A DNA stretch of 64,000 nt from Pseudohalioglobus sediminis (lineage in GTDB: Bacteria; Pseudomonadota; Gammaproteobacteria; Pseudomonadales; Halieaceae), in NCBI RefSeq assembly GCF_008370495.1, contig NZ_VTUX01000004.1, positions 310,001-374,000 on the forward strand, in the 5' to 3' direction. The notes beneath the pieces were generated by a model. That model saw only the letters and a program-made list of their open reading frames with translations, did no database searches and had not been told where the DNA came from. The position numbers were made by a program, and so were the translations under genes. How positions within the stretch are numbered: the first letter of the stretch is position 1; each line of letters begins with the position of its first letter. Shown here piece after piece: positions 1-8,610 of the stretch.

Positions 1-2
1 GT

Positions 3-791
3 ACACGCCTGCTGGGCGCCCTGCTGCTGGCGGACGGCAAACGCTATGGCGCCGAGGTAAACGGCACGCGTGCCTCCGGCTGGGGGGAAGGCCAGAATCG
101 GGATTTCCAGCGCAGCGCGCCATTCCTGGCCTTGCGCACAGACGCGCCATTGGCGGAGGCGATCGCACAGGGCATCGCGGAGGCGCGTGCCGACCCCGCC
201 ATGGCCAGGGCCCTGCCTGCAGATATCAGTGCCGCGCAGGTGGCCTGGTGGATGCGCGACATCACCGAAGTGGTCTTGCTCGATTACATCCTCGGGCAAC
301 AGGACCGGGTCGGCAATGTGGACTACCTGTGGCGATGGGTGTGGCAGGAAGAGGGTGAACTGCGCACAGCGCGCAGCGAGCCGGCGGGCCCGGCGCAGAA
401 GCTGCGCATCACCGTGCTCAACGACAACGACGCCGGTGCTCGCGCCAGCTACGCAAACTATGCCCGCAGTACCGGCATGCTCGATGGCTGGCACCATATC
501 GATGCCGGGCTGTATCGCCGGCTGCAGGACCTGGGCGCTGATTTCAGGCAGGGCGGGCCGGTCGCGCAGGCCGTCAGGCAGAATTACCGCCTGTCCGAGC
601 GGGAAGCGCAGCGCATTATCGACAGGGGCATGGCCGCTGCTGACGCATTGCGCAAGCGCTGCCGGGATGGCGCCCTGCGTTTTGACCTGGGTCTGGCCGA
701 CGTGCTCAATCCGGGGGCCGCCCGGGCCCAGCCTGTGGATTGCGGTGCGGCCCCCGACTCCCGGCCGATCGCCCGCGAGGACTCGCCATAG
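3..791 (+). CDS. Partial kinase-like protein, 5' end outside window
   Basis: The reading frame is open from the first bases of the window and stops at 791, so the start lies upstream. The internal TTG at 132 is not a convincing start. The visible 262 residues contain 'DYILGQQDRVGN' followed about 45 residues later by 'LNDNDAG'. This spacing resembles the catalytic-loop D-R-x-x-N and the metal-binding D-x-G-like motif of atypical kinases (HipA, PI3K-like and FAM20-like folds). That reading is inference from motif shape only. No membrane segment is visible. The gene is 103 bp upstream of phoD on the same strand. Function unknown. Confidence 0.6.
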   Translation, partial: TRLLGALLLADGKRYGAEVNGTRASGWGEGQNRDFQRSAPFLALRTDAPLAEAIAQGIAEARADPAMARALPADISAAQVAWWMRDITEVVLLDYILGQQDRVGNVDYLWRWVWQEEGELRTARSEPAGPAQKLRITVLNDNDAGARASYANYARSTGMLDGWHHIDAGLYRRLQDLGADFRQGGPVAQAVRQNYRLSEREAQRIIDRGMAAADALRKRCRDGALRFDLGLADVLNPGAARAQPVDCGAAPDSRPIAREDSP

Positions 792-894
792 AGACTGGCC
801 GGCGTGGTTAACGCCAGGGTCATATTTTTGTGCCAGACTCAGAACAGTGCCGCACCCCAGCGGGTCCTTTGCTGACTAACCGGAGCTCCCCAAC

Positions 895-2613
895 ATGAAA
901 GACCAACCCGACGTTACGCGCAGGCGACTTGTACAGGGCCTCACCGGTGCTGCGCTGTTACCGCTGTTCAGTGCCAATCTGATCGGTTGTGCCGATAGTT
1001 CAGACCGCCAGCGAACGCCGACCGTGCCCGCAGACTTTCGCCACGGCGTGGCGTCCGGGGACCCGCTGGGCGACAGCGTCATTCTGTGGACCCGGCTGAC
1101 ACCGGAACGGCCCGGTGTCGTGGGGGTGGGATGGGAGGTCGCCCTGGATGAGTCCTTCACCGAGGTGGTGGTCAGTGGCTCGGGCACCACCACGGCCGAG
1201 GTCGACTACACCGTAAAAGTGGACGTGCAGGGTCTGTCGGCGGATACGCACTACTACTACCGGTTCAGCAGTGGTGACAAGGTCTCACCTGTCGGTCGCG
1301 CCCGCACCGCGCCCACCGGTGCGGTGGTGGCCGCCAGTTTTGCCGTGGTTTCCTGTTCGAATTACCCCGCCGGCTATTTCCACGCCTATCGCGAAATTGC
1401 CAATCGCGACTATGCCGCCGTGCTGCATCTGGGCGACTATATCTACGAGTACCCGGCGGACGGCTACGCCAGTGACGATGCGCAGGCCCTCGGTCGGGTG
1501 TCGGAGCCGGCCAACGAACTACTCACGTTGGCGGATTATCGACGTCGTTATGCCCAGTACCGCAGCGATGCCGATTTACAGGCCTGCCACGCCGCGCACC
1601 CGTTTATTGTGGTCTGGGACGACCATGAAGTGGCAAATAACACCTGGAAAGGGGGTGCAGAGAACCACCAGCCAGAAACTGAAGGTGACTTCTTCCAGCG
1701 CCGCACGGAGGCTATCCAGGCCTGGTACGAATGGTTACCGGTGCGCCCACCCGCCAGCGAGCGTGAAATCACCTATCGTCGATTCGACTACGGCGACCTG
1801 CTTGACCTGATCATGCTGGATACGCGCGTGATCGGGCGCGACCTGCAACTGGAATTTGCCGATTTTGTGAATGGTGAGCTGATCGATGTCGATACGCTGC
1901 GCGCTGCCGTGGCAGATCCGGGCCGTTCGCTGCTCGGTGAGGCGCAACTCAACTGGCTCAGGCAGTCGCTGACCGATAGTACGGCGCGCTGGCAGGTGCT
2001 GGGGCAGCAGGTTTTGATGACGCGACTGGTGATGCCCGAACCCCTGGTGCGGCCGCTCAGTGGCATTGGTGATGGCGGGCTGGGCGAGGCCACGTCAGCG
2101 CTGCTGGCAGCGCTGGCTGCCAAGGCCACGCCACCGGAGAACCGAAGTCCCGAGCAGCAGGCGCTGCTGGACTCGGCCATTCCGCTGAATCTCGATGCCT
2201 GGGACGGTTACGATTTCGAGCGCGAGGACATCCTCGCGCATGCGCACCAGCTGCAGTCCCGCCTGGTTGTGTTGGCCGGCGACAGCCACAACAGCTGGGC
2301 TTCCCAGTTGACCCTGGCTGATGGCACCCCAGTGGGTGTCGAGTTCGCTGGGGCGAGTGTGACCTCACCAGGTGCCGAGGGGCAGTTGGGGGTAGACAAC
2401 GCGGTGTTGTTCGCGCCCCTGGCCACGCAGCTGGTAGACGACCTGCACTACGCCAATCTTGCGGATCGCGGTTTCATGGAGATTGTTTTCAACACGGATG
2501 AAGTACGTGCGCGCTGGCACTACGTGTCGGATATCAAAAGCCGGGACTATACGCTGTTGCAGGATATTGCGGCGGAAAGGGTTGTGAGCGGGGCGGACAT
2601 GCTGTTGTCCTGA
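895..2613 (+). CDS. phoD: PhoD-family alkaline phosphatase/phosphodiesterase, Tat-exported
   Basis: A 572-residue PhoD family enzyme that hydrolyses phosphate mono- and diesters outside the cytoplasm. The N-terminus has a twin-arginine-type signal (TRRRLVQGL) followed by a lipobox-like LIGC near residue 33, so a Tat-exported lipoprotein is plausible. An N-terminal PhoD immunoglobulin-like domain (about 45-145) precedes the metallophosphatase domain. Metal-site motifs are visible: HLGDYIYEY (D181), WDDHE (241-245) and GDSHN (D463, H465). Family members use Fe3+/Ca2+. The ATG is preceded by a modest CGGAG. It ends facing the fasciclin gene. No PhoB box was identified. Confidence 0.93.
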   Translation: MKDQPDVTRRRLVQGLTGAALLPLFSANLIGCADSSDRQRTPTVPADFRHGVASGDPLGDSVILWTRLTPERPGVVGVGWEVALDESFTEVVVSGSGTTTAEVDYTVKVDVQGLSADTHYYYRFSSGDKVSPVGRARTAPTGAVVAASFAVVSCSNYPAGYFHAYREIANRDYAAVLHLGDYIYEYPADGYASDDAQALGRVSEPANELLTLADYRRRYAQYRSDADLQACHAAHPFIVVWDDHEVANNTWKGGAENHQPETEGDFFQRRTEAIQAWYEWLPVRPPASEREITYRRFDYGDLLDLIMLDTRVIGRDLQLEFADFVNGELIDVDTLRAAVADPGRSLLGEAQLNWLRQSLTDSTARWQVLGQQVLMTRLVMPEPLVRPLSGIGDGGLGEATSALLAALAAKATPPENRSPEQQALLDSAIPLNLDAWDGYDFEREDILAHAHQLQSRLVVLAGDSHNSWASQLTLADGTPVGVEFAGASVTSPGAEGQLGVDNAVLFAPLATQLVDDLHYANLADRGFMEIVFNTDEVRARWHYVSDIKSRDYTLLQDIAAERVVSGADMLLS

Positions 2614-2630
2614 ACCCCGCGTCACGGTTT

Positions 2631-2650
2631 GGCGCCCGCGGGCGGGCGCC
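2631..2650. terminator. GC-rich hairpin between convergent phoD and fasciclin genes
   Basis: GGCGCCC (2631-2637) and GGGCGCC (2644-2650) form a perfect 7-bp stem around a 6-base loop. It lies between two convergent stop codons, so it could end transcription from both sides. No clear T-run follows on either strand, so intrinsic termination is uncertain. Confidence 0.45.
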
Positions 2651-2662
2651 GGTACCTTGTGC

Positions 2663-3190
2663 TTACAGGTTCGGCAGCAACACGCTGTCGATCACAAACA
2701 CGATACCGTTGGAAGCGCGCACGCCTTCACAGACGACACCGGCGTTGTTGACACGGGGCTGGCCGTCGGCGCGAGTGAAGTAAATGGACTGGCCCTGCAG
2801 GGTGTCACGTGCCACGGATACAGCACCGGGGAACTTGCGCGGATCCTGGTGACCGGTAGTCACGTGGTAGGTCAGGATGCCTGTCAGCAGGTCAGTGTCT
2901 GCCAGGGCAGCATCCAGCAACGGTGCCGGCAATGCTGCAAAGGCGTCGTTGGTCGGCGCAAATACGGTAATGTTTTCGGTGGTGGCCAGTGCGTCACCGA
3001 GACCGGCTGCAGTGACTGCATCCACCAGGGTGCTCAGTGCGGGTGTGGCGACAGCGGCGTCGACGATAGTGCCGTCAAAATTCACCAGGCTGGTGGACGC
3101 GCACTCAGAGAAAGTTTGTGCCTGTGCACCAGCGGACATGCCGAGGGCGAGGGCGGCAGAGGCGATCAGTGTGGTTACCTTGTTTTTCAT
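2663..3190 (-). CDS. Secreted fasciclin (FAS1) domain protein
   Basis: A 175-residue single-FAS1-domain protein. I chose the ATG at 3190 over the TTG at 3202 because GGAG lies just upstream and the resulting N-terminus (MKNKV...) starts a clean Sec signal peptide ending near GAQA. The FAS1 H-box-like segment ITVFAPTNDAFAALP and a later ILTYHV motif are clear. Two cysteines (in the mature N-terminus and in 'VVCEGV') could form a disulfide. FAS1 domains mediate adhesion or matrix contacts; the role here is unknown. Monocistronic, convergent with phoD and divergent from the sulfide operon. Confidence 0.9.
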   Translation of the reverse strand: MKNKVTTLIASAALALGMSAGAQAQTFSECASTSLVNFDGTIVDAAVATPALSTLVDAVTAAGLGDALATTENITVFAPTNDAFAALPAPLLDAALADTDLLTGILTYHVTTGHQDPRKFPGAVSVARDTLQGQSIYFTRADGQPRVNNAGVVCEGVRASNGIVFVIDSVLLPNL

Positions 3191-3213
3191 AGTCAGCTCC
3201 AAAAGTGTTCCTG

Positions 3214-3237
3214 ATTCAAAAGTCCAAATTCAAAAGT
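3214..3237 (-). repeat. Two direct 10-bp repeats upstream of the fasciclin gene
   Basis: ATTCAAAAGT occurs at 3214-3223 and again at 3228-3237 (period 14), 24-47 bp upstream of the fasciclin ATG. On the coding strand this reads ACTTTTGAAT twice. Placement suggests a regulator site or part of the promoter or leader; no regulator can be named. Confidence 0.5.
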
Positions 3238-3321
3238 AGTAACGTACCTCTGGCCACGCCCCTCCCGCGCTTGTTTCCGGCCGGCAGTCGTTACTTAAAT
3301 CGGTATACGCCCTGGTTTTGA

Positions 3322-3340
3322 ACTCGGATCAAACCCGAGT
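3322..3340 (+). terminator. Small hairpin with T-rich tail upstream of sqrR
   Basis: ACTCGG (3322-3327) and CCGAGT (3335-3340) form a 6-bp stem with a 7-base loop, followed by GTTTTAG. It looks like a weak rho-independent terminator on the plus strand and would shield the sqrR promoter from read-through. It could be chance. Confidence 0.35.
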
Positions 3341-3382
3341 GTTTTAGTACGGTATGTCTGGGCGCGGTGCCGACTATTCGAC

Positions 3383-3424
3383 CTAAGTATTAGTTGACTC
3401 TAATATTATAAATACCTAATATTA
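3383..3424 (+). promoter_or_regulatory. Sigma-70 promoter and overlapping AT-rich operator of the sulfide operon
   Basis: TTGACT (3394-3399), a 17-bp spacer and TAATAT (3417-3422) make a strong sigma-70 promoter. It is overlapped by AT-rich palindromes: CTAA-GTA-TTAG (3383-3393) and two TAATATTA copies (3401-3408 and 3417-3424), the second sitting on the -10. This is a typical layout for an ArsR-family repressor that blocks RNA polymerase. The predicted transcript would start at about 3429-3430, on the ATG of sqrR. Confidence 0.7.
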
Positions 3425-3429
3425 AGGTC

Positions 3430-3750
3430 ATGAACGAAGCTCAACCGGAAATGAATCTCGCCGTGCTGCAGGCAAATGCGCAGGAAGCAACGGCGTTACT
3501 GAAATCGCTGGCTAACGCGAGCCGCCTGCTGGTGCTCTGTGCACTGGTGGGGCGGGCGCATACCGTGGGTGAGCTGGAAGAGTTGACCGGCCTCAGCCAG
3601 TCGGCCATTTCCCAGCACCTCGCGCGCCTGCGTGAAGCGGGCATCGTCAGCACGCGTCGCGATGCGCAGCGGATCTTTTACTCCTTGAACAATGCAGAGG
3701 TGCGGGCAGTGCTGGAAACGCTGCATGGCATTTACTGCCCGGATCGATAA
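3430..3750 (+). CDS. sqrR: ArsR-family persulfide-sensing repressor (SqrR/BigR/YgaV type)
   Basis: A 106-residue winged-helix repressor. The recognition helix region LTGLSQSAISQHLARLREAG is typical of ArsR proteins. It lacks the CxCxxC metal site of arsenic sensors but keeps two cysteines, C37 in RLLVLC and C103 in the C-terminal GIYC. These match the dithiol pair that SqrR and BigR use to sense reactive sulfur by forming a disulfide or polysulfide bridge. The next gene is sulfide:quinone oxidoreductase, which supports the assignment. With the promoter placed as it is, the mRNA may be leaderless. A second ATG at 3451, preceded by GGAA, is an alternative start. Likely autorepressed through the AT-rich palindromes. 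Confidence 0.85.
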   Translation: MNEAQPEMNLAVLQANAQEATALLKSLANASRLLVLCALVGRAHTVGELEELTGLSQSAISQHLARLREAGIVSTRRDAQRIFYSLNNAEVRAVLETLHGIYCPDR

Positions 3751-3782
3751 TTAAACCAGCCCCGCAGGGCGAGGGAGGCAAC

Positions 3783-5054
3783 ATGGCAAAGGTAGTGGTA
3801 ATGGGAGCCGGCATCGGCGGTGTTTCGCTGGCTTACGAACTGAAATCCGAACTGGGTGCAGGCCACGAGGTCATGGTGGTGTCTGATGCGCCGGAATTCC
3901 AGTTTGTGCCTTCCAACCCCTGGGTTGCGGTGAACTGGCGCAAGCGCAAGGAAGTGGTGGTTGAACTGGAACCCTATTTCAAGCGCAAGAACATCGGCTT
4001 CACTGCCGTGGGCGTCAAGCGCGTTCACGCAGAGGAAAGTCGCCTTGAGCTCAATGACGGCAGCAGCCTGGATTACGACTACCTGGCAATTGCCACCGGG
4101 CCGCGACTCGCCTTTGAGGAAATCCCCGGGCTTGGGCCTGAGGGCTACACCAAGTCTGTGTGTCATATCGACCACGCAATGACCGCGCAGGATGACTGGC
4201 AGGCGTTCACACAGAATCCCGGCCCCATGGTGGTCGGGGCTGCGCAGGGCGCTTCCTGTTTCGGGCCCGCCTACGAATACGCTTTCATTGCCGATGCGGC
4301 GCTGCGCAAACTGAAGATACGTGACAAGGTGCCGATGACCTACGTCACCTCGGAGCCCTACATCGGCCATATGGGTCTCGACGGCGTGGGCGACTCCAAG
4401 GGACTGCTGGAGAACGAACTGCGCCAGCGCCACATTGACTGGATATGCAACGCCAGGATCCTGGAAGTGAAGGAAGACGTGATGATCGTCTCTGAGTGCG
4501 ATGACAAGGGCGAGGAAATACAGCGCCATGAGTTGCCGCACAGCTATTCCATGGTATTGCCGGCGTTTACCGGTGTCGATGCGGTGCGTGATATCGAGGG
4601 GCTGGATAATCCGCGCGGATTTATCCTCATTGATGACTACAATCGCAACCCGACTTACCAGAATATCTACGCTGTTGGTGTGTGCGTGGCGATCGCCCCC
4701 AACAAGCCGACACCGGTTCCGACCGGGGTGCCCAAAACCGGCTACATGATCGAATCCATGGTCGCGGCGACGGTAAAGAATATCGCTCAGGCCGTTGCCG
4801 GTAAGGAACCCAGCCATGAGGCCACGTGGGCGGCTATCTGCCTGGCTGATATGGGCGACAGCGGTGCTGCCTTCGTGGCCATTCCGCAGATACCGCCGCG
4901 CAATGTGACCTGGGCCCGCAAGGGCAAATGGGTGCACCTGGCAAAAGTGGCGTTTGAGAAGTATCACCTGCGCAAGGTACGCACAGGCAGCACCGACCCA
5001 ATTTACGAGAAATTGACGCTCAAGTTTATGGGCATCGAAAAACTCAAGTCATGA
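3783..5054 (+). CDS. sqr: Sulfide:quinone oxidoreductase
   Basis: A 423-residue FAD flavoprotein that oxidises sulfide to sulfane sulfur and passes electrons to quinone at the membrane. The N-terminal dinucleotide fold is clear (VVMGAGIGG). Three cysteines fall at C127 (SVCHID), C159 (GASCFGP) and C353 (AAICLADMG). They correspond in position to the three redox cysteines of type I SQR (C128, C160 and C356 in Acidithiobacillus), so the enzyme looks catalytically complete. The C-terminal amphipathic region probably docks the membrane. It starts 32 bp after sqrR with GAGGGAGG as ribosome site, and is followed 10 bp later by the DUF2892 gene. Confidence 0.92.
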   Translation: MAKVVVMGAGIGGVSLAYELKSELGAGHEVMVVSDAPEFQFVPSNPWVAVNWRKRKEVVVELEPYFKRKNIGFTAVGVKRVHAEESRLELNDGSSLDYDYLAIATGPRLAFEEIPGLGPEGYTKSVCHIDHAMTAQDDWQAFTQNPGPMVVGAAQGASCFGPAYEYAFIADAALRKLKIRDKVPMTYVTSEPYIGHMGLDGVGDSKGLLENELRQRHIDWICNARILEVKEDVMIVSECDDKGEEIQRHELPHSYSMVLPAFTGVDAVRDIEGLDNPRGFILIDDYNRNPTYQNIYAVGVCVAIAPNKPTPVPTGVPKTGYMIESMVAATVKNIAQAVAGKEPSHEATWAAICLADMGDSGAAFVAIPQIPPRNVTWARKGKWVHLAKVAFEKYHLRKVRTGSTDPIYEKLTLKFMGIEKLKS

Positions 5055-5064
5055 GGACATCAAT

Positions 5065-5268
5065 GTGAACGTTGACAGACTGGTGCTGGCCATTGCCGGC
5101 GTATTCGTTCTGCTCAGCCTTGTGCTGAGCCAGTTACATTCCGCCTACTGGCTGTGGTTCACTGCCTTCGTGGGCGCCAATCTTTTGCAGGCGGCATTCA
5201 CGGGTTTCTGCCCGCTGGCCATCATCCTGAAAAAGTTCGGCAAAGAACCCGGCTGCGCTTTCCAGTAA
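5065..5268 (+). CDS. DUF2892 (YgaP-like) small membrane protein
   Basis: A 67-residue protein with two hydrophobic segments (about 5-25 and 29-50) and the family C-terminal block [18 protein letters not shown]. The same domain forms the membrane anchor of the rhodanese YgaP. Two cysteines (in GFCP and PGCAF) flank the second helix end. It starts with GTG, preceded by GAGGA at 7 bp spacing. It sits between sqr and the RND pump, so a role in handling or moving sulfane sulfur is inferred, not shown. Stand-alone DUF2892 genes next to sulfur-oxidation genes are common. Confidence 0.85.
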   Translation: MNVDRLVLAIAGVFVLLSLVLSQLHSAYWLWFTAFVGANLLQAAFTGFCPLAIILKKFGKEPGCAFQ

Positions 5269-5295
5269 CGGGCGCGTTCAGGAACAATACTGACT

Positions 5296-8200
5296 ATGGT
5301 GCACCCTGTTGATCGATTGATCCGCTACACCCTGGGCGGCGGCCTGCCGAAACTGATATTCGTGGTGGGGGTCTTTGCCGGCCTGCTGGCATTGCTGTAC
5401 ACACCGCGCGAGGAAGAGCCGCAGATCGTGGTGCCCATGGTGGATGTGATGGTGGCGGCTCCGGGACTGAGTGCCGGGCAGGTCGAACGGCAGGTGACCA
5501 TCCCGCTGGAAAAACTGCTGGCGCAGATACCCGGTGTCGAGCATGTGTACTCATCCAGTGGCACCGGGCAGGCCGCGGTGACCTTGAGCTTTTACGTAGG
5601 CGAGGACCGCGAGGACTCCATCCTCAACACCTACAACAAGCTGTACTCAAACCAGGACCGTCTGCCCCCTGTGGTGTCGCGGTGGATGATGCGTCCGGTG
5701 GAAGTGGATGACGTGCCTATCATCATGCTGGGCCTCTGGAGTGAAGACCCCGGGCTCTACAGTGACTTCGAGCTGCGCCGCATGGCTGAAGAGGTATCCA
5801 CCTTCCTGCAGGCCATTCCCAGTACCAGTGAAGTCGAGGTGGTAGGGGGGCGCCCGCGTACCGTACGCATACTGGTCGACCCGGAAAGCCTGGGTGCGCG
5901 CAGCACCACGGCGCAGGATATCGTGCAGGCCCTGGCGGTTTCCAACGTGTTGCAAAGCGCCGGCGACTGGACGTTCGCGAACCAGTCCATTGAACTGGAA
6001 GCAGGTGATGTGCTGCGCGATACCGCCGAGCTGGACAACCTCGTGGTCAATGTTATTGACGGCGTCCCCATCTACCTGCGTGACGTTGCCCGCATCGAGG
6101 ACGGTCCCGATGAAGCGGACGCCTACACCTGGATCGGCTTCGCCCCTGATCATCCTGTGGGCGACATCGGCACGCGGCCCATGGTGGCTGTTTCTGTTGC
6201 CAAGCAGCCGGGAACCAATGCCGTGGGTGTGGCCCGCGATGTGCACGGGGTCATGGCCGAACTCAAGCAGCAACTGTTGCCCGCCGAGGTGCACATCGAG
6301 GTATTGCGCGATTACGGGCAAACCGCCAATGAAAAGGTGAACAACCTCACCAGTAGCCTTGGCTTCGCCATTATCACCGTGGTGGTGTTTATCGGTGTGT
6401 TCCTGGGCTGGCGGCCAGCGCTGGTGGTCGGCCTGGCGGTGCCGATTTGCTACGGCATCACCCTGGCGATGGATATGGCCCTGGGGTATACCATCAACCG
6501 CGTTACCCTGTTCGCGCTGATCCTTTCCCTGGGCTTGTTGGTCGATGACCCGATTACCGGTGTCGACAATATCAGTCGCTTCATGGGGCGTAAGGATCTC
6601 TCTCCGGCAGATCGCGTGGTGGCGGCCATGAGCGAGATCCGGGTGCCGCTGATCATGTCTACCATTACCATCATCTTCGCCTTCCTGCCGCTCGCGGGCA
6701 TCACCGGGATGATGGGGCCCTACATGGCGCCGATGGCGTTCAACGTGCCAGCCAGTGTGGTCACCAGTACGGCGGTGGCATTCATGGTGACCCCGTGGCT
6801 GGCCAGCCGCCTGCTCAAGGAAGCCCCCCCTGCTGCGGAGACCGCGAACGACGACGGCCTCTACGTGCGCTTGATGGCCCCGCTGCTGGACAATCGCAGC
6901 AGGGCGAAATTGACGCTCTGGGTGGTCCTCGGCCTGTTCATGGTGACTGCCAGCCTGCCGCTGTTTCGCCTGGTGCCATTGAAACTGCTGCCCTTCGATA
7001 ACAAGAACGAGGTCCAGGTACTGATTGATATGCCCGAGAGCGCGAGCCTCGAGCAAACCGCGGCGTTGGCGCGGGAAATTGCCGCAGACGTGGCCCGCGT
7101 GCCAGAGGTGCGGGCCATCGCCGCATTTATCGGGCAGCCCTCACCCATCGATTTTAATGGCATGGTGCGTCGCTATTACCAGCGCATCGGCCCGCACCTG
7201 GGCGAGTTGCGAATTACGCTGGCCGACAAGACGGAGCGGGCGCATCAGTCACACGGCCTGGTGTTGCGCCTGCGTGAACTGCTGGCGCCCTACAGCGCCG
7301 ATGGCATCTCGGTGAAAGTGGTAGAGGTGCCGCCGGGCCCGCCGGTCCTGAGCACGCTGGTAGCGGAAATCTACGCCGATACCCTGACACCCTACGCGAC
7401 CCAGAAGCAGGCGGCCAGGGAGCTGATGGCGCGTCTCTCGCGGGAGGCGCATGTGGTCGAGATCGACTCCACGCTGGAAGCAGAACAGCCTCGCCTGCGC
7501 TTCGTGACCGACCGCCAAAAGGCCGCGCTTTCCGGCATTTCCACGGATGACATTGCCCAGACGCTGGCCATGGCAAATGACGGCTATGTGGCCGGTTACG
7601 TGCAGTCCCCACGTGAGGCCAGCCCACTGCCGATTGAGTTGCGCCTGGACCCGCAGCAACGCATAGCCGACAACGACTTCGAGCGCCTGCTGGTGAGGGG
7701 TCGACAGGGCGTAGCCAAGAGCAGCACCCCCCAGGGCCTGGAGATCGCGCCGCAGCCGCTGGCCGCCCTTGGTGAACTCGGTGAATTTGAAACGGGTGTG
7801 GCGGATACGATGATTCATCGCAAGGATCTGCGCCCGGTGGTTTATGTGATGGCCGAGCTCAACGGGCGTACGCCGGCGGAAATTATCGCCGACGTGCACG
7901 CTGACATGGGCGCGGATCCGGGCGCGGCCAACGACTGGCAGTCGCGCACCTTCCTCACTAGCGGTGCCGGTGACGGCTGGCAACTGCCGCAGGGCACTGA
8001 TGTGCAATGGACCGGTGAGGGCGAGTGGCGCATTACCAAGGATGTGTTCCGGGATATGGGCCTCGGCTACGCCTTCGCCCTGCTGGCGATCTTTTTTGTG
8101 CTGCGGGTGCAGACCAGTTCGACCCCGCTGTCGTTGATCATCATGCTGTCTATCCCGCTCACCGTCATCGGCATCATGCCCGGGTTCTGGGTGATGAACC

Positions 8201-8610
8201 AGTTTGGTGAACGCTGGATTGCCGGTGCCCCGGAGCCGGTGTTGTTCACTGCCACGGCCATGATCGGGATGATCGCACTCGCCGGTATTGTGGTGCGCAA
8301 CTCGTTGATTCTGGTCGAGTTTATCAGCCAGGCACGGGATCGGGGTGCGTCCATTCGCGATGCGCTGCTGCAGGCGGGATCAGTGCGCATGCGGCCCGTA
8401 TTGCTCACCGCGGGCACGACCATGCTGGGTAATCTCATCATCACCCTGGATCCGGTGTTTTCCGGGCTGGCCCTGGCCATTATTTTCGGCATTGTCGCCT
8501 CGACGGCGTTCTCGCTGGTCGTGGTGCCGGTGGTCTATATGCTGGTCTTTGATAAACCGGGTAACGCGCCGGAGGCCGCGCCTTCCCCGGTAGAGGAAAC
8601 GCAATCATGA
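5296..8610 (+). CDS. RND-family efflux permease (AcrB/HAE-like)
   Basis: A 1104-residue inner-membrane proton-driven exporter. It has the RND plan: one N-terminal helix (about 18-35), a large periplasmic porter domain, a helix cluster from about 355, then the pattern repeated with a second loop and a C-terminal helix cluster from about 925. The helix-4 proton relay motif reads LGLLVDDPITGVDN (D417, D418), a variant of the usual VDDAI. Length is slightly above that of AcrB. It begins 27 bp after the DUF2892 gene and overlaps the adaptor gene by 4 bp, so it belongs to the sqrR operon. No TolC gene is in the window. The substrate is unknown; the context hints at a sulfur-linked compound. Confidence 0.9.
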   Translation: MVHPVDRLIRYTLGGGLPKLIFVVGVFAGLLALLYTPREEEPQIVVPMVDVMVAAPGLSAGQVERQVTIPLEKLLAQIPGVEHVYSSSGTGQAAVTLSFYVGEDREDSILNTYNKLYSNQDRLPPVVSRWMMRPVEVDDVPIIMLGLWSEDPGLYSDFELRRMAEEVSTFLQAIPSTSEVEVVGGRPRTVRILVDPESLGARSTTAQDIVQALAVSNVLQSAGDWTFANQSIELEAGDVLRDTAELDNLVVNVIDGVPIYLRDVARIEDGPDEADAYTWIGFAPDHPVGDIGTRPMVAVSVAKQPGTNAVGVARDVHGVMAELKQQLLPAEVHIEVLRDYGQTANEKVNNLTSSLGFAIITVVVFIGVFLGWRPALVVGLAVPICYGITLAMDMALGYTINRVTLFALILSLGLLVDDPITGVDNISRFMGRKDLSPADRVVAAMSEIRVPLIMSTITIIFAFLPLAGITGMMGPYMAPMAFNVPASVVTSTAVAFMVTPWLASRLLKEAPPAAETANDDGLYVRLMAPLLDNRSRAKLTLWVVLGLFMVTASLPLFRLVPLKLLPFDNKNEVQVLIDMPESASLEQTAALAREIAADVARVPEVRAIAAFIGQPSPIDFNGMVRRYYQRIGPHLGELRITLADKTERAHQSHGLVLRLRELLAPYSADGISVKVVEVPPGPPVLSTLVAEIYADTLTPYATQKQAARELMARLSREAHVVEIDSTLEAEQPRLRFVTDRQKAALSGISTDDIAQTLAMANDGYVAGYVQSPREASPLPIELRLDPQQRIADNDFERLLVRGRQGVAKSSTPQGLEIAPQPLAALGELGEFETGVADTMIHRKDLRPVVYVMAELNGRTPAEIIADVHADMGADPGAANDWQSRTFLTSGAGDGWQLPQGTDVQWTGEGEWRITKDVFRDMGLGYAFALLAIFFVLRVQTSSTPLSLIIMLSIPLTVIGIMPGFWVMNQFGERWIAGAPEPVLFTATAMIGMIALAGIVVRNSLILVEFISQARDRGASIRDALLQAGSVRMRPVLLTAGTTMLGNLIITLDPVFSGLALAIIFGIVASTAFSLVVVPVVYMLVFDKPGNAPEAAPSPVEETQS

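Noticed and set aside
3430-3750. Arsenic or metal sensor assignment for the ArsR-family gene
   Set aside because: It lacks the CxCxxC metal site and instead has the C37/C103 dithiol; the neighbours are sulfide genes.
3732-4967. 411-codon open frame antisense to sqr
   Set aside because: It is the mirror of a well-supported SQR gene in GC-rich DNA. No ribosome site or recognised family.
5647-7056. 469-codon open frame antisense to the RND permease
   Set aside because: Shadow of the RND gene; His/Gln-rich composition typical of antisense frames.
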